Part shown: in pieces, positions 1-10,689 of the stretch | How positions within the stretch are numbered: the first letter of the stretch is position 1 | How the letters are laid out: each line of letters opens with the position of its first letter | From: Cytospora piceicola | Taxonomy: Eukaryota > Ascomycota > Sordariomycetes > Diaporthales > Cytosporaceae | DNA: 64,000 nt | Direction of reading: 5' to 3' | Assembly (NCBI GenBank): GCA_023375675.1 | Contig: JALQBC010000024.1 | Location: 62,001-126,000, forward strand | The notes under the pieces: generated by a model | Seen by the model: the letters and a program-made list of their open reading frames with translations, nothing else | The model's database searches: none | What the model was told of the DNA's origin: nothing | Translations under genes and position numbers: made by a program

Positions 1-71
1 TAGATTCCTAGTATCTTGTTATGGATCCTACCAAAATTTAAGGTTAAAGCCAAATATTGACGACATGATCT

Positions 72-104
72 TCACCGAATGCTCACCGAATGCTCACCGA
101 ACAG
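72..104. repeat. Short tandem repeat, 11 bp x 3
   Basis: Three back-to-back 11-bp units begin tcaccgaa; the third is imperfect. No coding role is apparent. Confidence 0.7.
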
Positions 105-536
105 TGCGTCGGTATTGTGATTTGGAGCCCAAGGCCTCCAGGCACTCTCAGTGACTCCATGTATAGATGACAACAACCGTACAATGGCACTCAACTTCGG
201 CTGAACCAAAATATGGCTTTTGCTCTACCGGAGTACCGCACACAGGAAGAGAGAGATCCCTGGCACAAGCTGGTTTTGGGGTGAGGCGGGCCACCGTATG
301 GCAACCAGTGTGCTGGAAGCGAAAAACCGGCGAAGCTTCCAAGTCCACGCAGCCGACGTCCAAGTTTGTTTTGCTTGTCTCGCTTTCCGTCTCAGTTCTT
401 GGCACAGTCTGGGTTGGGTCTCATCGGTTGCTCGGTGGTCACACGGTGTATACAACAATGATAGCCCCATCCAATCTGCAGCGGCAGTCTACTCCGAGTG
501 GTCGGCAGGGAGACTCACTGAGTCTTGCTTGACTTC

Positions 537-575
537 TTGGTTCCTTGGTTCCTTGATCCCTTGGTCCCTTGGTCC
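537..575. repeat. Short tandem repeat, 8 bp x about 5
   Basis: Five imperfect units of the form ttggttcc / ttggtccc lie head to tail in noncoding DNA. Confidence 0.65.
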
Positions 576-2303
576 AAGCCATTGTGTCAAGAAGTGGCTT
601 GCAGATCTATATGCCGTATGGAAAGTTGGTGACGAATAGGACCATGGCTCGATACATGCAAGGGTCATACAGCATGATTCTTCTTCCAGCTGGCCATCGC
701 CGGTGGGATGGGCCACCAGGGGCGCATTGAGTCGCATGGTCATCATCTAAGTTGGCCTTGCCAGGTTTCGTCAAGGTGACACAGAATATCAGTTCCGAAC
801 GTTTCTGATATTACTGGCAGGTTCCGCGTTACCCAAAGCGGCGAGACGGCTACAGTGTTCGACCATGTCGATGTCTGGACATGACTTTCCGGAAGGGGTG
901 CGGATCTGTACTGTATACTTAAGTATAAGTATACCTAGGTAGTTTTGATAGGTTGGTGAGGTGCACATCTAAACGAGACATGATAGGGTCCGACGGTGTA
1001 TGCGTGTAAGTCAACGTGTGATTCATGTGTGCCAGGCCCTGACATTCTTGAGATTGTCGACATTGAAGTTCGGATCGGATGGTTGCAGTGCTGGAGCTGA
1101 TGTCGCCTTGCGTGTGATGAACCTTGAAACTTCCCAACTCGGCCCCCAAGCCCTCCTGGCTCTTAGGGGCAGAAGGGGATCTCCACTGTTTCCCCTTTGA
1201 ACAGCCCTGGAGGAGCTGGCCGGTGCTTTCGATATCGAGCCCGCTTGTCCGCCCCTTCCCGTGCTTTAAACCGTTTCTTGTGGGGCCGTGGGCGGAGGTG
1301 GGGATTGTGTAGGCTTGTACCATTGCCCTCCTCAATCTTGGCATTAATGCCCTTTTTCTTCTTCATTTCCCATGCCATAATACTGGTAGAGTGCTTGTTT
1401 GCAGACGCAAGGATTGAAAATTGTGTAGTATGCACGGTATCTACCTACCTAGGTACCTAGGTACTTTGGTAGGTATGCAGCACCTCCACGCCAGTGTCAC
1501 CATCATCCACGTCTGGCACGTCCTAGTTGGGTTTAGCCCTGTTTGTCTTCTTCTTAGGCCCAGTCGTTCGGGGCGGTCCCGGTCCTCGGGCTCTCTTTGT
1601 GCAGCCCTGGCGTGCCTGGCATTCCTTGGTACGGGAGGAGTACTGTAGTACCTGGTGTCATCTGACCATCTACCACATTTCCTACCAATACCACGCAGGG
1701 CTGCATTGTATAGTTACCCTTGAGGACAAGTCTCCTCCACATTCAATCTGCCGTGCGCGCTGTGCCCGTGCTAGTCTTAGCCTGCGCGGTGGGCGTCTGT
1801 CAAATGCCACCACCCTCGAACTTACCCTCCGAACGTCTGTTGCAACCTACGTTCATATCTGGCCCTCCCGTCACTGTATCTCACCGATTGTTTCCAGGCT
1901 TGTTGTAGTCCTCAGCCCGCTGGTTCCCGTCAAGGCTCGTTTCTGAAACCCACCCATTGCTTCGCGTGGCTTCGCGTGGCTTCGAGTCTATGGTTTTGAC
2001 TCCTTCGTTAAGCCTCAACCACATGCGCCATTTCCCAATAAAAAACAAGGACATGTGTTGCGCGGAATAGGCGCAACCTATAGAGCTGGCTCAATCTAGC
2101 AATCCAGCAACCTCCGTACCGTCGTCGCCTGCGTGGCACCTGTGTGCGGGTGCGCAGTGTCATACTTTTGGCGCCCTAAGACGGCGTACGGCATCACCAA
2201 GGCCCAAGGGCAGACAGGAGCTCCGCTTCTGCGAGTGGGTCTTATTGGCGCCACATGCTGGTCAACGACGAGTATCATCGAGACCTCTCACCTTCCTCGT
2301 GCA

Positions 2304-2309
2304 TATATA
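2304..2309 (+). promoter_or_regulatory. Possible TATA element of velB
   Basis: A TATATA core lies about 130 bases upstream of the velB start codon, a plausible distance for a short-leader promoter. This is inferred from position and composition only. Confidence 0.3.
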
Positions 2310-2437
2310 CAGCACTGGATCCCGTCGGCTGGCAAGCCGGAAATCTTGAATCGGATCAAACAATATCGCGCTTTGCCTCATCTCAGTGCTCCTCTTCTGG
2401 TCCGGGACCGCGAAATTCTGTCGCAACAAATCCAACC

Positions 2438-4245
2438 ATGGCTTCATACACACGTCCTCCAGGCCCCAATGGCGCGATGCCGCCCAACTATCCCCATCAA
2501 CTGCCTGCTCCCCCCCTCTCGCACAACGGCAACTACCCTCAGTCTCAGGCTTTACCGTCAATGGCGCCGTCTACGAACGGAAGTGGTCCATACGGGGCTG
2601 CGCCGAGTTACAGCCAACCGCCACAGCCGTATCAGCACCACCAGCCGCCATACCAAAGCCAGTCGCCGCATCAGCAACGCCACCAGAGTCAACAGCGGCC
2701 ACCACCATCGCACCAGCAACAGACCTACCAGCAGCAACCTCCTCCTCCTCCGAGTCAGATGCAGCGCTCCCAGGCCAGTCCAGCTTCTACTTCACCAACG
2801 CAGCCACAGTCCCAGGCTACCGCAGGGGAGGGGGTTGGGAAGTTGGAACCCGTGTCTATTGTCGTCAACGGTCGAAGATATGCGTAAGTCTCACAACTAT
2901 TTAGATCATTGCAACGTTTTTTCTACTTCGGCACGATTACATTGGTTGGCGTCCAGCCATCCTAGGCGGACATTCAAGACCACGTATTTCTCTCGCAAGT
3001 TTTCTTGTCTTGAAGGCTGATCTTCAAGTTTTCCGATGATACAGTCTCGTGGTAGAACAACAACCAATACGGGCCCGAATGTGTGGCTTTGGAGACAAGG
3101 TAAGCCACCCCTATTTCTGCCTTTTCAAGTGCCTTATCAAACAACTGGGATCTAATGACGGTAGCAGGACCGAAGGCCGCTTACTCCGCCACCAGCTATC
3201 AGACTGGCCGTTACTGATGTGCAAACTGGCAGAGAAGTCGACGTCAAGTAAGTTCCCGGGGGTGACTTGATGGCATAGAAAGGCCAGGTTTGCTAACGCT
3301 ATGGCAGTACTATCGACTTTGCCCAGTATGTTGTGACCGTTGATCTATGGGATGAAAACGGAACAAGGGAGGTGAACCTTGTGAGGAGCACGACCGCGAC
3401 GCCGGCCATATCATCAACTATTCACGAATCCTTCAATAACCTTGAGACGATGCCCTTCCGGGCTGCTAATATTGCTCCCTATCCTCCATCCCACCCTAGC
3501 CAAATGACTTTGTACAGTCAACACCAATCTCCAGTCAGCCCCTATGCACCCACCCAATACGGTCAAGGTAAGCATTTCACCTAGCCTTCGGGAAATCACA
3601 CCGAGGAGCAATCAGATTCGATTGCCTGGACTGACGCTTTATAGTCCCAAGTTACCCACCGCCAGCATCCAACGGGTTTGGTCAGCCTTCCTATGGGTAT
3701 TCCAACGACTTTACGCCAATGTACAGGCCACCTCAAGTGTATGAGCCAGGCATGAGCGGCCCTCAGAGGCTATCTATCGGGGGAGCAGCCAGTTCGAGCA
3801 TTCAGGGGATGTTCACGAGGAACCTTATAGGTAACTGTGCTGGCAGTGCCTTCCGGCTGCACGACACCAAAGACAAGATCGGTATCTGGTTCGTCGTGCA
3901 AGACTTGAGTGTCCGGACCGAGGGATCTTTCAGGTAATTGCCCACATTTGCAACAAAGCATGAAGAACGGGTTTGATTTTAACGCTCGCGAATAGGCTTC
4001 GATTTTCCTTCGTTGATGTTAAGCCTGCAGCTGATCAGAAGGGCGATGTGCCTGTCAAGACGGGCAAGGCGCCGATCCTGGCTTCTGTCTTCAGCGACGT
4101 CTTCCAGGTATACTCGGCCAAGAAGTTTCCAGGTGTCTGTGACAGCACAGAACTCAGCAAGTGCTTCGCACAGCAGGGCATCAAGATCCCGATAAGGAAA
4201 GAAGGCGGCAAAGGAGGCGGCGACGACGATGACGACGACGATTAG
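2438..4245 (+). CDS. velB: Velvet-domain regulator VelB
   Basis: Predicted 459-aa velvet protein. In fungi VelB forms complexes with VeA/LaeA and with VosA that couple light to sporulation, sexual development and secondary metabolism; that is family knowledge. Six exons close in frame: 2438-2883, 3045-3099, 3168-3247, 3308-3567, 3645-3933 and 3996-4245, all GT-AG. The N-terminus (about 1-135) is rich in Pro and Gln. The velvet fold begins near residue 138 and carries the signatures QQPIRARMCGFGDKDRRP and YVVTVDLWDENG. It is then interrupted by a low-complexity insertion (about 222-335), typical of VelB, and resumes at MFTRNLIGNCAGSAFRL through KKFPGVCDSTELSKCF. The C-terminus ends in a Gly-rich stretch and seven Asp. 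The ATG at 2438 follows an in-frame noncoding leader and is the first ATG giving the expected N-terminus. VosA is less likely because the split velvet domain and C-terminal motif fit VelB. Confidence 0.95.
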
Positions 4246-6580
4246 AGCTCGGGTGCAAAACCATTGCAATGATGACAACAGCCCCGTGATGCTTGATTTC
4301 CGACAAAAATGACGAACAAGCCCGCTTTATCCGAAGACTACAGGTATACGGCCAAAGGCAAGATTTGACTCTATGGTCGGCTACTTGGCGGCCAATGGTG
4401 TCTTACCATCATCCGTTGAACCTAAGCCCATGTCTGGTTTGCAATTTTTTAGAACCTGACGGCAACGTTCGCGGCTATACCTGTTTATTTTGCTACCTTG
4501 TTTGGGGTCAATATGTATGGTTCTTTTGGTTGACGAGAAGAACATGTCAAAACCTGGCTTTGATTAAAGGGTGTGGGACAATGGTAGATTTGCTCCTGTC
4601 TGTTCGTCTTCTTCGTCTTCGCCTGGACAACCGGCAAGTGGTCTGTTAGCGAAATGATTCTTCTTAGCTATTAATTTTTTTAGTCAAAAGCTTAGTTGCA
4701 TTCGTCATGAGACTTGCATCTGGCTGCACATTGCCTGCTTGGGCGGACAGCCTTTCGTGATTCTGGTTGTTTGCTTCTTTGGGCTTGCCTTATTGTTGGG
4801 CGACGTTTCTGTATTCAGGGCTCGGCGGGTCCAAGGTTCCCGGGATTTTGGTCGTGATTCAAGCCCAAGGGATCGAATAAGCAGAAGTTAGAGACCTTGA
4901 TGAAAGATGACCCAGAATCTTTGAAATGCCTGATGATGACAGTTATACAGAGCAGAGACAATAGGAAGGAAAGGCCAACGCTATGCTTATTTTGATATAT
5001 CCGCAGCCACTGATTCTGGCCTCGTCTTTGTATTGGCCCCTGGTGTTGCAGGAAGAGAACTAGTTATGTCGCCAAAAGTTTCTGACCCCCTCCCCTCCTC
5101 CCCAAGGAGTCAGCCACGACTTAGGCGTCCAGGGTGCGGCTCCAGTGCTCAGTAGCGCTGATGGTATATATCATTGCTTCACTTGATTGGAAATGGATTT
5201 TCTTGCGTCACCGTGTTTCCTGCGATATCCTGTTCGCTGATGGAATCACGTGTGTTCCGCCAAAGTCAACACCAAGGCTCCCTTCCCCCGACTTCACCTT
5301 GGAGCAGAGGGTGGAGTCCCTCGGTCAAGACGGTGGGCCGATCCCGCCAACGTCACTTCAACCTTTGCAGTTTGAAGAGTCCCCGCAACTTTAATCATCC
5401 TTCCATTGTTTGCCTGGGACGAAGAAGGATGAGTCAAATTGGGAAAATCCGCGCATAGGCCCAGTCTTTGCCTTACTGGGTACATACTCGTCAGATATTC
5501 AAAGACATACCGCGAGTAAAGGCGAGGCAAGGCGAGAGAGCTGTTGAGAATGGCCTTTGAGGCTCTCTTTACCTGCCCAGGTGGTCAACTTGGACCTCTT
5601 CAGCCCTATCTCACCACTACTAGTACTACCTAGGCAGGTACAGTATACACATGTAGGTACTAGGGGCCTCCAAGTTCCAGCCGCGAAAACCTTGTTTCTT
5701 GTTTTGATGTTCCACTATCATTGCCCAGTTCATCCACATCACTCTGCTCAGCCATGGCTGCCATGTTGACCACAGTTTCGACGCAGCAGTGACATGCTCT
5801 CGGTCGAAAGCGAACTTGTTAGCCTTCCCACTGCGCTTGCGGTGTTACGGGATCCTTTATGTCTCACGCAATGCTTAGCTGCCCAGGTGGCTTAGCTGGG
5901 TAAGGTAGCTTGAGAAATCGGCAGCGGCCCGCGTTTTCTGGCCCTTGAGGGGGTTTCTATTACGTTTTGGTTTGCCTATGAGAACCTCAGCCGGGCCCCA
6001 GGACCAACGTCTCGTGGTCGCAAATCCCATCGCTTGGTTGAGAATCAAAGTTGAGAAGTGATGTCAGGCGGGGGGAGGGGCATGTTTTCCGTTTTCCCCA
6101 GAGTTTAGAGTCCTGGCCGCGTGCTTTCGCAAGGAAGGGAGGTACGGCTTCGGCAAGGGTCCTCCTTCCCTGGGAGGGGGAAAAAAGAGTTTTCCTTCGA
6201 CTCATCAGATTTTGGGGCTTGTCTTGTGACCAAGAGTCCAGAGACACTTTGTTTGCCAAGTCTGCGTAGTCGGGATAGATCGTCCAAGACACAGCAGCTC
6301 TTCAACGCGACTCAGTCGACTTATAAAACCTGTCCCGGTCCCGGTGTCTTTGTCTGACGATCTCGAGACACCACTGTTCGCATCCTCCATTGCTTGACGT
6401 CAGTTCCTCAGTGTCGTATTAAACAAACCCGCTTGCTTGCTTGCCTGCTGTCGGCTAAAAGCCTACGAAACCTTCCAAACTCCCTACTGTTTACCTGAGA
6501 AGCAAGAGTGCCGCAATATCTTATTCGCTTCGAATACCCTTTGGAAACGCATCTCATCGTCAACCACAACAAAAGACACA
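4246..6580. other. Intergenic: velB 3' region and DUF3602 promoter
   Basis: No supported gene. The first several hundred bases are probably velB 3' UTR and T-rich terminator sequence (for example around 4670). The right part is C/T-rich leader sequence for the next gene, with AGGGG-type stress-element words near 6070-6180 and a TATA-like element at 6322. A partial ACCTAGG word lies near 5638. Confidence 0.55.
6322..6328 (+). promoter_or_regulatory. TATA-like element upstream of DUF3602 gene
   Basis: TATAAAA lies about 260 bases before the start codon at 6581 and is followed by C/T-rich leader sequence. AGGGG words resembling stress-response elements lie upstream. The call is positional and untested. 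Confidence 0.45.
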
Positions 6581-7168
6581 ATGAACGGCAACGGCCTTAC
6601 AAGCCTGGGGCGTGGCGGAGCGGGCAACATGGTCGATTCGGCCCAGTCTCCCACACTACAAGCGCAGGACCTCGTTACGCCCACCCTGAAGACGCCAATG
6701 GTGACCACAGGCCGGTTCGTCAACTCCCTTCTTGTACCCGGGTTCAGGAGTTTGGATCATTTACCGAAACACTCCCAACATCGATATACTGACTCCCATT
6801 TATCTAGTGGTGGCCAGGGCAACATGGCCAAGAACGTCGACCCAGAGGAGACTCGTGCTCGCCAGGATGTTGGACCGTGAGTTGTTACCTTTGCGACAAA
6901 CTACGCTGCATCGTTATGGTACAAGAGGTTTCTGACATGAGATGGCTACAGTGTTCCTCGACGTGGAAGCCACGGCGCAGCCCATAGTGGCCGTGGAGGT
7001 GCTGGCAACTTCTTCCAAGAGGGCCAGCAGGCGCCTCATTCGAACGAAAGCACGGCCGACGACAAGTCGGAGCCCCAGGGTCTGGAGGGCCTGGCGGCCA
7101 AGGGGAAGGCGCTGCTGTTTGGCAAGAAGGACCATCACCATCACCACCACAAGACTGACAGCAAGTAG
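6581..7168 (+). CDS. DUF3602 (Par32-like) small GRGGAGN-repeat protein
   Basis: Predicted 139-aa protein from three exons: 6581-6714, 6808-6876 and 6952-7168. The first donor is the less common GTTCGT, but splicing there rebuilds TGRGGQGNM exactly, which supports it. The protein has three GRGG(A/Q)GN motifs (about residues 10, 44 and 80), the hallmark of the fungal DUF3602 family that includes yeast Par32. Par32 is a nutrient/TORC1-linked protein that regulates ammonium transporters; whether this protein does the same is not known. The rest is polar and probably disordered. The C-terminus carries a natural run of six His within KKDHHHHHHKTDSK. No membrane segment or signal peptide is seen. 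It is transcribed in the same direction as the acetyltransferase gene that follows 556 bases later. Confidence 0.85.
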
Positions 7169-7724
7169 AGTCTGCATCAGTGTCGATTCTTGTGAGACTT
7201 ATACATACAGGGGGGCGCTTTTAATTTTGCTGGTGTGGAAGACCACGGCGGACGACTAATTACAGGACACATAAAGGGGGGCTGATTGATGGTGCCTCGG
7301 ATTATGATGTTATACCCACGTTGGAGGTGCGGCGTTGTACGGTCTGATTTGGTTGTAGCGGGGTTTTTACTTCTTTTCTTCTTCTTATTCTCTCGCAGCA
7401 TACGAGATATTGCTGCTTATTACGAGCTTGGGGCTAAAACCCGATCAGGAAGTTTGATCATTGATTCGAACGCGCAGTATGGACTTGATACCGAGAGCTT
7501 CGAATCTCTTGGTGGGTTTGCCGACGTTTTGACTCATAGATAATTGCGTTGAGATTGCCGGACATAAAAACCCTCCCTTTACCAGGGATACTTACTCAAC
7601 AGTCCATTTGGTGGCTTCTGAATTCGCCTCCATATTGGAATGAAAGTCCACAAAATTGTTGGAATTGAAGCAAATACAAGTAGGTGTAAAACACTGCTCT
7701 TGGATTCCAGCCACGATCCTCAAG
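7169..7724. other. Intergenic between DUF3602 and GNAT genes
   Basis: Holds the 3' region of the DUF3602 gene and the leader of the acetyltransferase. An in-frame TTG at 7656 extends the acetyltransferase frame upstream, but the ATG at 7725 is the better start. No other feature is seen. Confidence 0.6.
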
Positions 7725-8788
7725 ATGGCTCCGGTTGTCAAAGATATTCCCGCTCCCGCCAAGCATGCCGACTTCGCCATACTCAAGGATCATCTCCCAC
7801 AAACAATCACGTTATTGCGGCGGCTGCAATTCACACATTTCCCGCAGGACACAACAGAGCATGCCCACTATCTATTCGCGTCTGACCTCAATGGCCCGTC
7901 GGAATACCAAGGACGGGGTCACTTCGCCGCTGCCCACCTAGATTCCAGCAAGGGCCCCGAGACGGAACTGTACTTCTACTCGACTCTCGAAGACTACAGG
8001 GATTTGGAGGGCCTATCCAAGGGCGAAGTAGAGCATGTTCTAGACATCATCGTCGCGCTCTTCCAGCGCGTCAAGTCTATCGCGGAATCAACACTCTCCT
8101 CAGGGGCTCACAAGCTCTTTCGCGAGTACGGCTTTATGGTTGGGGGCCTACACCAGCCGACTTATGAGCTTCTGTGTGAGAGGAGAGGCTTCCAGAGTAC
8201 TTACTGGAACCCGCATGACGTCTGGCTGTTCAGGCTGGACAGGTTCCCCGTCTTGTCGGAGGGCCTGATGAGCCTGCAGGGCGAAGGGTACAAGGAGCAC
8301 GGTCTGAACTGGGACGTGATCAGGAGGGAAGACTGTCCTCTCATTGCCTCGAGGACGAAGCTGCCCAAGGTCGAAGCAACGCTGATGAGTGAGCCGAGTG
8401 TGGCGATTAGGGATGCAGAGGGGTTACTGGTGGCTTGGGGGTTTATGGGGGTGGCTGGTACGCTGTCGACCTTACATGTCGAGGAACCGTATCGTGGTAA
8501 AGGGATCGCCAAGGCAATTGCTACGAAGGTGTTCCGAGAACACAGCTTTGGAGATGACGGTTGGGGTGAGTGCCTTGCTCTTTGCCTAAGGGGATTCTTG
8601 AGTTAACATGTTTGTAGGCTCGGCTGATGTACATGTTGTCAATGTCCAGAGCCAGGCGGTTTGTAAAAGTCTCGGGGCTGAGTATGGTTGGAGAACGTGT
8701 TGGTAAGTCTCTGGGCTTTCGCGCATCATCGCACACTTACTGACGGACATCAAACAGGACGGTAATCGATTTCAATAGCATACCGTAG
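7725..8788 (+). CDS. GNAT-family (FR47-like) N-acetyltransferase
   Basis: Predicted 318-aa protein from exons 7725-8565, 8618-8702 and 8758-8788. The C-terminal third has the acetyl-CoA binding signature of GNAT enzymes: TLHVEEPYRGKGIAKAIA (about residues 246-263), with the R/Q-x-x-G-x-G/A loop seen as YRGKGIA. It continues in VNVQSQAVCKSLGAEYGW, a usual second GNAT element, and a last strand TVIDFNSIP. The N-terminal two thirds is a divergent domain seen in fungal FR47-like proteins. The acceptor substrate cannot be read from sequence. ATG 7725 has a good context (A at -3, G at +4). No signal peptide is seen, so it is likely cytosolic. The last exon is only 31 nt including stop. The gene converges on hem12 with 152 bases between the stop codons. 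Confidence 0.88.
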
Positions 8789-8940
8789 ATTCAGCCTTTT
8801 AGTAATGCGCCTGGTGTGACCGTACCTCTTTCTGCAACCGTTCCCTGACGATACCGGAGCAGTGTCTCTTTGAGACCCATTTTCCTTCCGTGATAAATAT
8901 ATATAAATATTGTACAATCATACTGGCAAGGCTAACGTCC

Positions 8941-10271
8941 TCAAGCAGCAAGAGTCTGTCGGTGGACTTCTTGGAAGAAGAACTTCAGGTCGTCTGGGTT
9001 AACGAATGGAGTGATACCATGTCCGAGGTTCACGATCCAGCCCTGCTTCTTCTCCGCCCAGCCGAAACCCTCCACCATATCCTTCACCACCTTTGTTATC
9101 GACTCATGAGAGCCGTACAGGACACCAGGGTCGGCGTTACCTTGGAGCACCATCTTCCTGTCGCCACGAACCTTGGACGCCTCGGCCGGGTCGTAAAGCC
9201 AGTCCAGGCCGACAACGTTGTAATCCGAATCGCACATGGCGTCCAGAGCATACCATGCGCCCTTAGGGTAGGCAATCATGGGCACTGGCTCCAGGCCCAT
9301 CGACTTGAGCTTCTCTGGGAGGTGCGTAGAAATGTATTTCATATACGGTGCCGAGAACTCGTTGAAGCTAGCAGGCGACAACTCGCCCGCCCACGAGTCA
9401 AATACTTGGACAAGCTGCTTCACGTCAGTCCCATAGTGGAAGCAGAAAGGGCCTTGGCCAGACATACCTGAGCGCCTGCTTTAACCTGCAAGGCAAGATG
9501 CTCAACACAGAGCTCCGCGATCTTCTGCAGTAAAGCCTTTGCCGCCTCGGAGTGCTTGAAGACCCAAGTCTTGCTCTCCTTGAACAGCTTGGTGCCGCCG
9601 CCCTCGACCATATAACACAACAGCGTCCAGGGGGCGCCGCAGAAGCCAATCAGCGGCACCCTGCCCTTGAGCTTTTGCCTCGTCAGCGTGATGGCCTTGT
9701 AGACGTAGTCGAGCTCCTTGGCGACGTCGCAGTGGCGCTCCATGACCTCCTTGTACTGCGGGTCCTCGGGCGACCTGAGCGGCTCCGGGAAGTGCGGGCC
9801 CTTCTTGTCGACCATCTCGACGACCATGCCCATGGCCTGGGGTATCACGAGGATGTCGGAGAAGATGATGGCCGCGTCGAGCAGGCCGGCGAAGCGCTCG
9901 ACCGGCTGCAGGGTCAGGGTGGAGGCCACCTCCGGGTCGCGGCAGCACTCGAAGAAGTCGCGCTTGCCCTTGGCTTCGTGGTATTCGGGGAGGTATCGGC
10001 CGGCTTTTTGTTTGCACATGGCGAAGTCATCAGCTACCGAGGTCGTTCTCTCGTGTCTCCAGGGGTGGTCTTTTCAGAGGTCGCTAGTGCACAGGATCGT
10101 GGGTTATGTACCTTGGCGCATCACCCAGACGGGCGGCCGCTCAATCTTCTGGCCTGTGGTCGATCGTCAGTGTCAGGTTTGTTGGTGAGAAGATGAGTTC
10201 CCGTAAGATGTTGACTTACCCCATGCTGCCCTGAGGATCAGATCGTTCTGCAAAGGTTCAAATTGCCCCAT
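8941..10271 (-). CDS. hem12: Uroporphyrinogen decarboxylase
   Basis: Predicted 367-aa enzyme that removes four carboxyl groups from uroporphyrinogen III to give coproporphyrinogen III, the fifth step of heme synthesis, in the cytosol. Four exons on the minus strand: 10220-10271, 10112-10153, 9468-10003 and 8941-9414. Splicing rebuilds the family signature [18 protein letters not shown] near residue 23 across the second intron and [19 protein letters not shown] across the third. [18 protein letters not shown] and the C-terminal LGHGITPF are also typical. Length matches the family (about 360-370). The start [18 protein letters not shown] matches the usual N-terminus with no transit peptide. The ATG lies 418 bases from the divergent 893-aa gene, so the two probably share a promoter region. 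Confidence 0.97.
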
Positions 10272-10689
10272 TTTGGATGTTGTGGTGTAGTTGATGGTAA
10301 TGTGCAAATCTACCCCGCCGTGGTGAGAACCCAGATTATACTGCATACTTACTAGTACTCGTATACCGTACAGAGCCAACAGCTTCCAGAGCTCCAGCAG
10401 ATTTGGGGGTGGGGTGGGGATGGGAGCAGGGCAGGAGGGGCCTGTCGTCAGTGGGGTAACTCTAACCAGGTACCCCTGTCAGCTACAACAGCACGGACCA
10501 TGGGACCTTACCAGTGTAAGCCGCGGGGGAATATGCCACATAACAAAAGATAACAACACCACGAACCTCGTCGGGACCAATTGACAGACTGCAACGACGT
10601 CTATTGACCGTGTATATGAGGCAATCAGTGCGGAGCTTGATTCCCGAGCGACTGCGATGATTTGAAAGGATCCGTTGGCCCACAATTCC
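10272..10689. promoter_or_regulatory. Shared divergent promoter region, hem12 / 893-aa gene
   Basis: A 418-base gap separates two start codons on opposite strands and should hold both promoters and both leaders. A G-rich patch lies near 10405-10440. I see no clear TATA element and no named operator. Confidence 0.5.

Larger units (their letters stand above)
1..2437. other. Intergenic / upstream region of velB
   Basis: No convincing gene is visible. Open frames here (the longest about 140 codons) show no recognisable domain and no splice-linked partners. The stretch holds two short tandem repeats (72-104 and 537-575), ACCTAGGT palindromes at 933-940, 1447-1454 and 1455-1462, and a 10-bp direct repeat near 1960-1985. 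The last 200-300 bases probably contain the velB promoter and leader. A partial gene reaching in from the left edge cannot be excluded. Confidence 0.6.

Noticed and set aside
167..532. 121-codon ATG frame at the left edge
   Set aside because: No recognisable domain, no splice context and surrounding short repeats; likely chance.
4293..4649. 118-codon frame after velB
   Set aside because: Lies where the velB 3' UTR is expected, with no domain.
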